NCBI GenBank assembly: GCA_040880005.1
Contig: JBBDJG010000008.1
Coordinates: 1 to 39,357 of the forward strand
Source of the DNA: JBBDJG01 sp040880005
Lineage (GTDB): Bacteria; Actinomycetota; Thermoleophilia; Solirubrobacterales; JBBDJG01
Length of the DNA stretch: 39,357 nt
Reading direction: 5' to 3'
Below the pieces are notes generated by a model. It did not search any database, was not told where the DNA came from, and saw only the letters and a program-made list of their open reading frames with translations. The position numbers and the translations under genes were made by a program. Positions 39,259 to 39,357 of the stretch are shown piece by piece (positions within the stretch are counted from its first letter, which is position 1; the number at the start of each line of letters is the position of its first letter).

Positions 39259-39357
39259 ACCAAGAGGCATACGCCAGCACCTGCGCCTCATTTCGAGTCA
39301 AACGCTGATATGGAGAGCCGTTTGTCAAGCGCCCAGCACTGATCGGCCTTCGCGCGA

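Larger units (their letters stand above)
39014..39357. other. 344 bp without a gene: repeat R2 and interrupted att copy
   Basis: Nothing coding is supported from the vapC stop to the window end. It holds R2 (39046-39180), att copy 4 (39167-39258) and about 100 bp of plain sequence. Confidence 0.6.

Overview
The window reads as a high-GC chromosome segment from an actinobacterium, most likely class Thermoleophilia (Solirubrobacterales-like). This placement is inferred from gene content, not from a search. The pointers are an actinobacterial-style division cluster with ftsZ but no ftsA, a meso-DAP-type MurE, many GTG/TTG starts, apparent leaderless promoters, and a surface protein starting with the SYANVMAT/ALGGTSYA pattern that I know from this class.

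Layout. 1-1197: a structured non-coding stretch, then a membrane DUF4383 protein fused to two cytochrome c domains. 1217-4489 (minus): trpS-scpA-scpB followed by two small thioredoxin-fold genes. 4586-7111: a nitroreductase, a DHA2-type MFS exporter and a rhodanese; the exporter and rhodanese diverge from a strong dyad. 7126-11551 (minus): the glycine cleavage operon gcvT-gcvH-gcvPA-gcvPB. 11639-27822 (minus): a complete dcw cluster, mraZ-rsmH-ftsL-like-ftsI-murE-murF-mraY-murD-ftsW-murG-murC-murB-ftsQ-ftsZ. A MraZ-box promoter with a long leader hairpin precedes mraZ, and ftsZ has its own promoter and structured leader. 28036-29203: an IS66-family element with 15-bp perfect terminal repeats and a transposase carrying an internal deletion. 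29232-34681 (minus): a small 2TM gene and a translationally coupled operon of response regulator, histidine kinase, CpaB/SAF, TadA, TadB and TadC.

34784-39357: an intact tRNA-Val(TAC) followed by three further copies of its 3' half (35899, 38281, and an interrupted one at 39167). These divide the remainder into three short segments of about 1.0, 2.4 and 0.9 kb. The segments carry a secreted protein, a surface protein plus an IS1380-like remnant plus a toxin/ribbon-helix-helix pair, and a Phd-VapC-type toxin-antitoxin pair. Repeats resembling integrase arm sites lie beside the copies, but no integrase is present. This tandem attachment-site array is the least ordinary part of the window.

How the genes work together: the dcw genes make lipid II precursors (MurB-MurF, MraY, MurG) and the septal synthase and divisome (FtsW, FtsI, FtsQ, FtsL-like, FtsZ), under probable MraZ autocontrol. 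ScpA/ScpB are the condensin partners of SMC. The Tad genes would power a type IVc pilus or secretion machine, but its pilin and peptidase are not here. The gcv operon breaks glycine down to one-carbon units. Most starts in the operons are coupled by 4-nt GTGA or ATGA overlaps.
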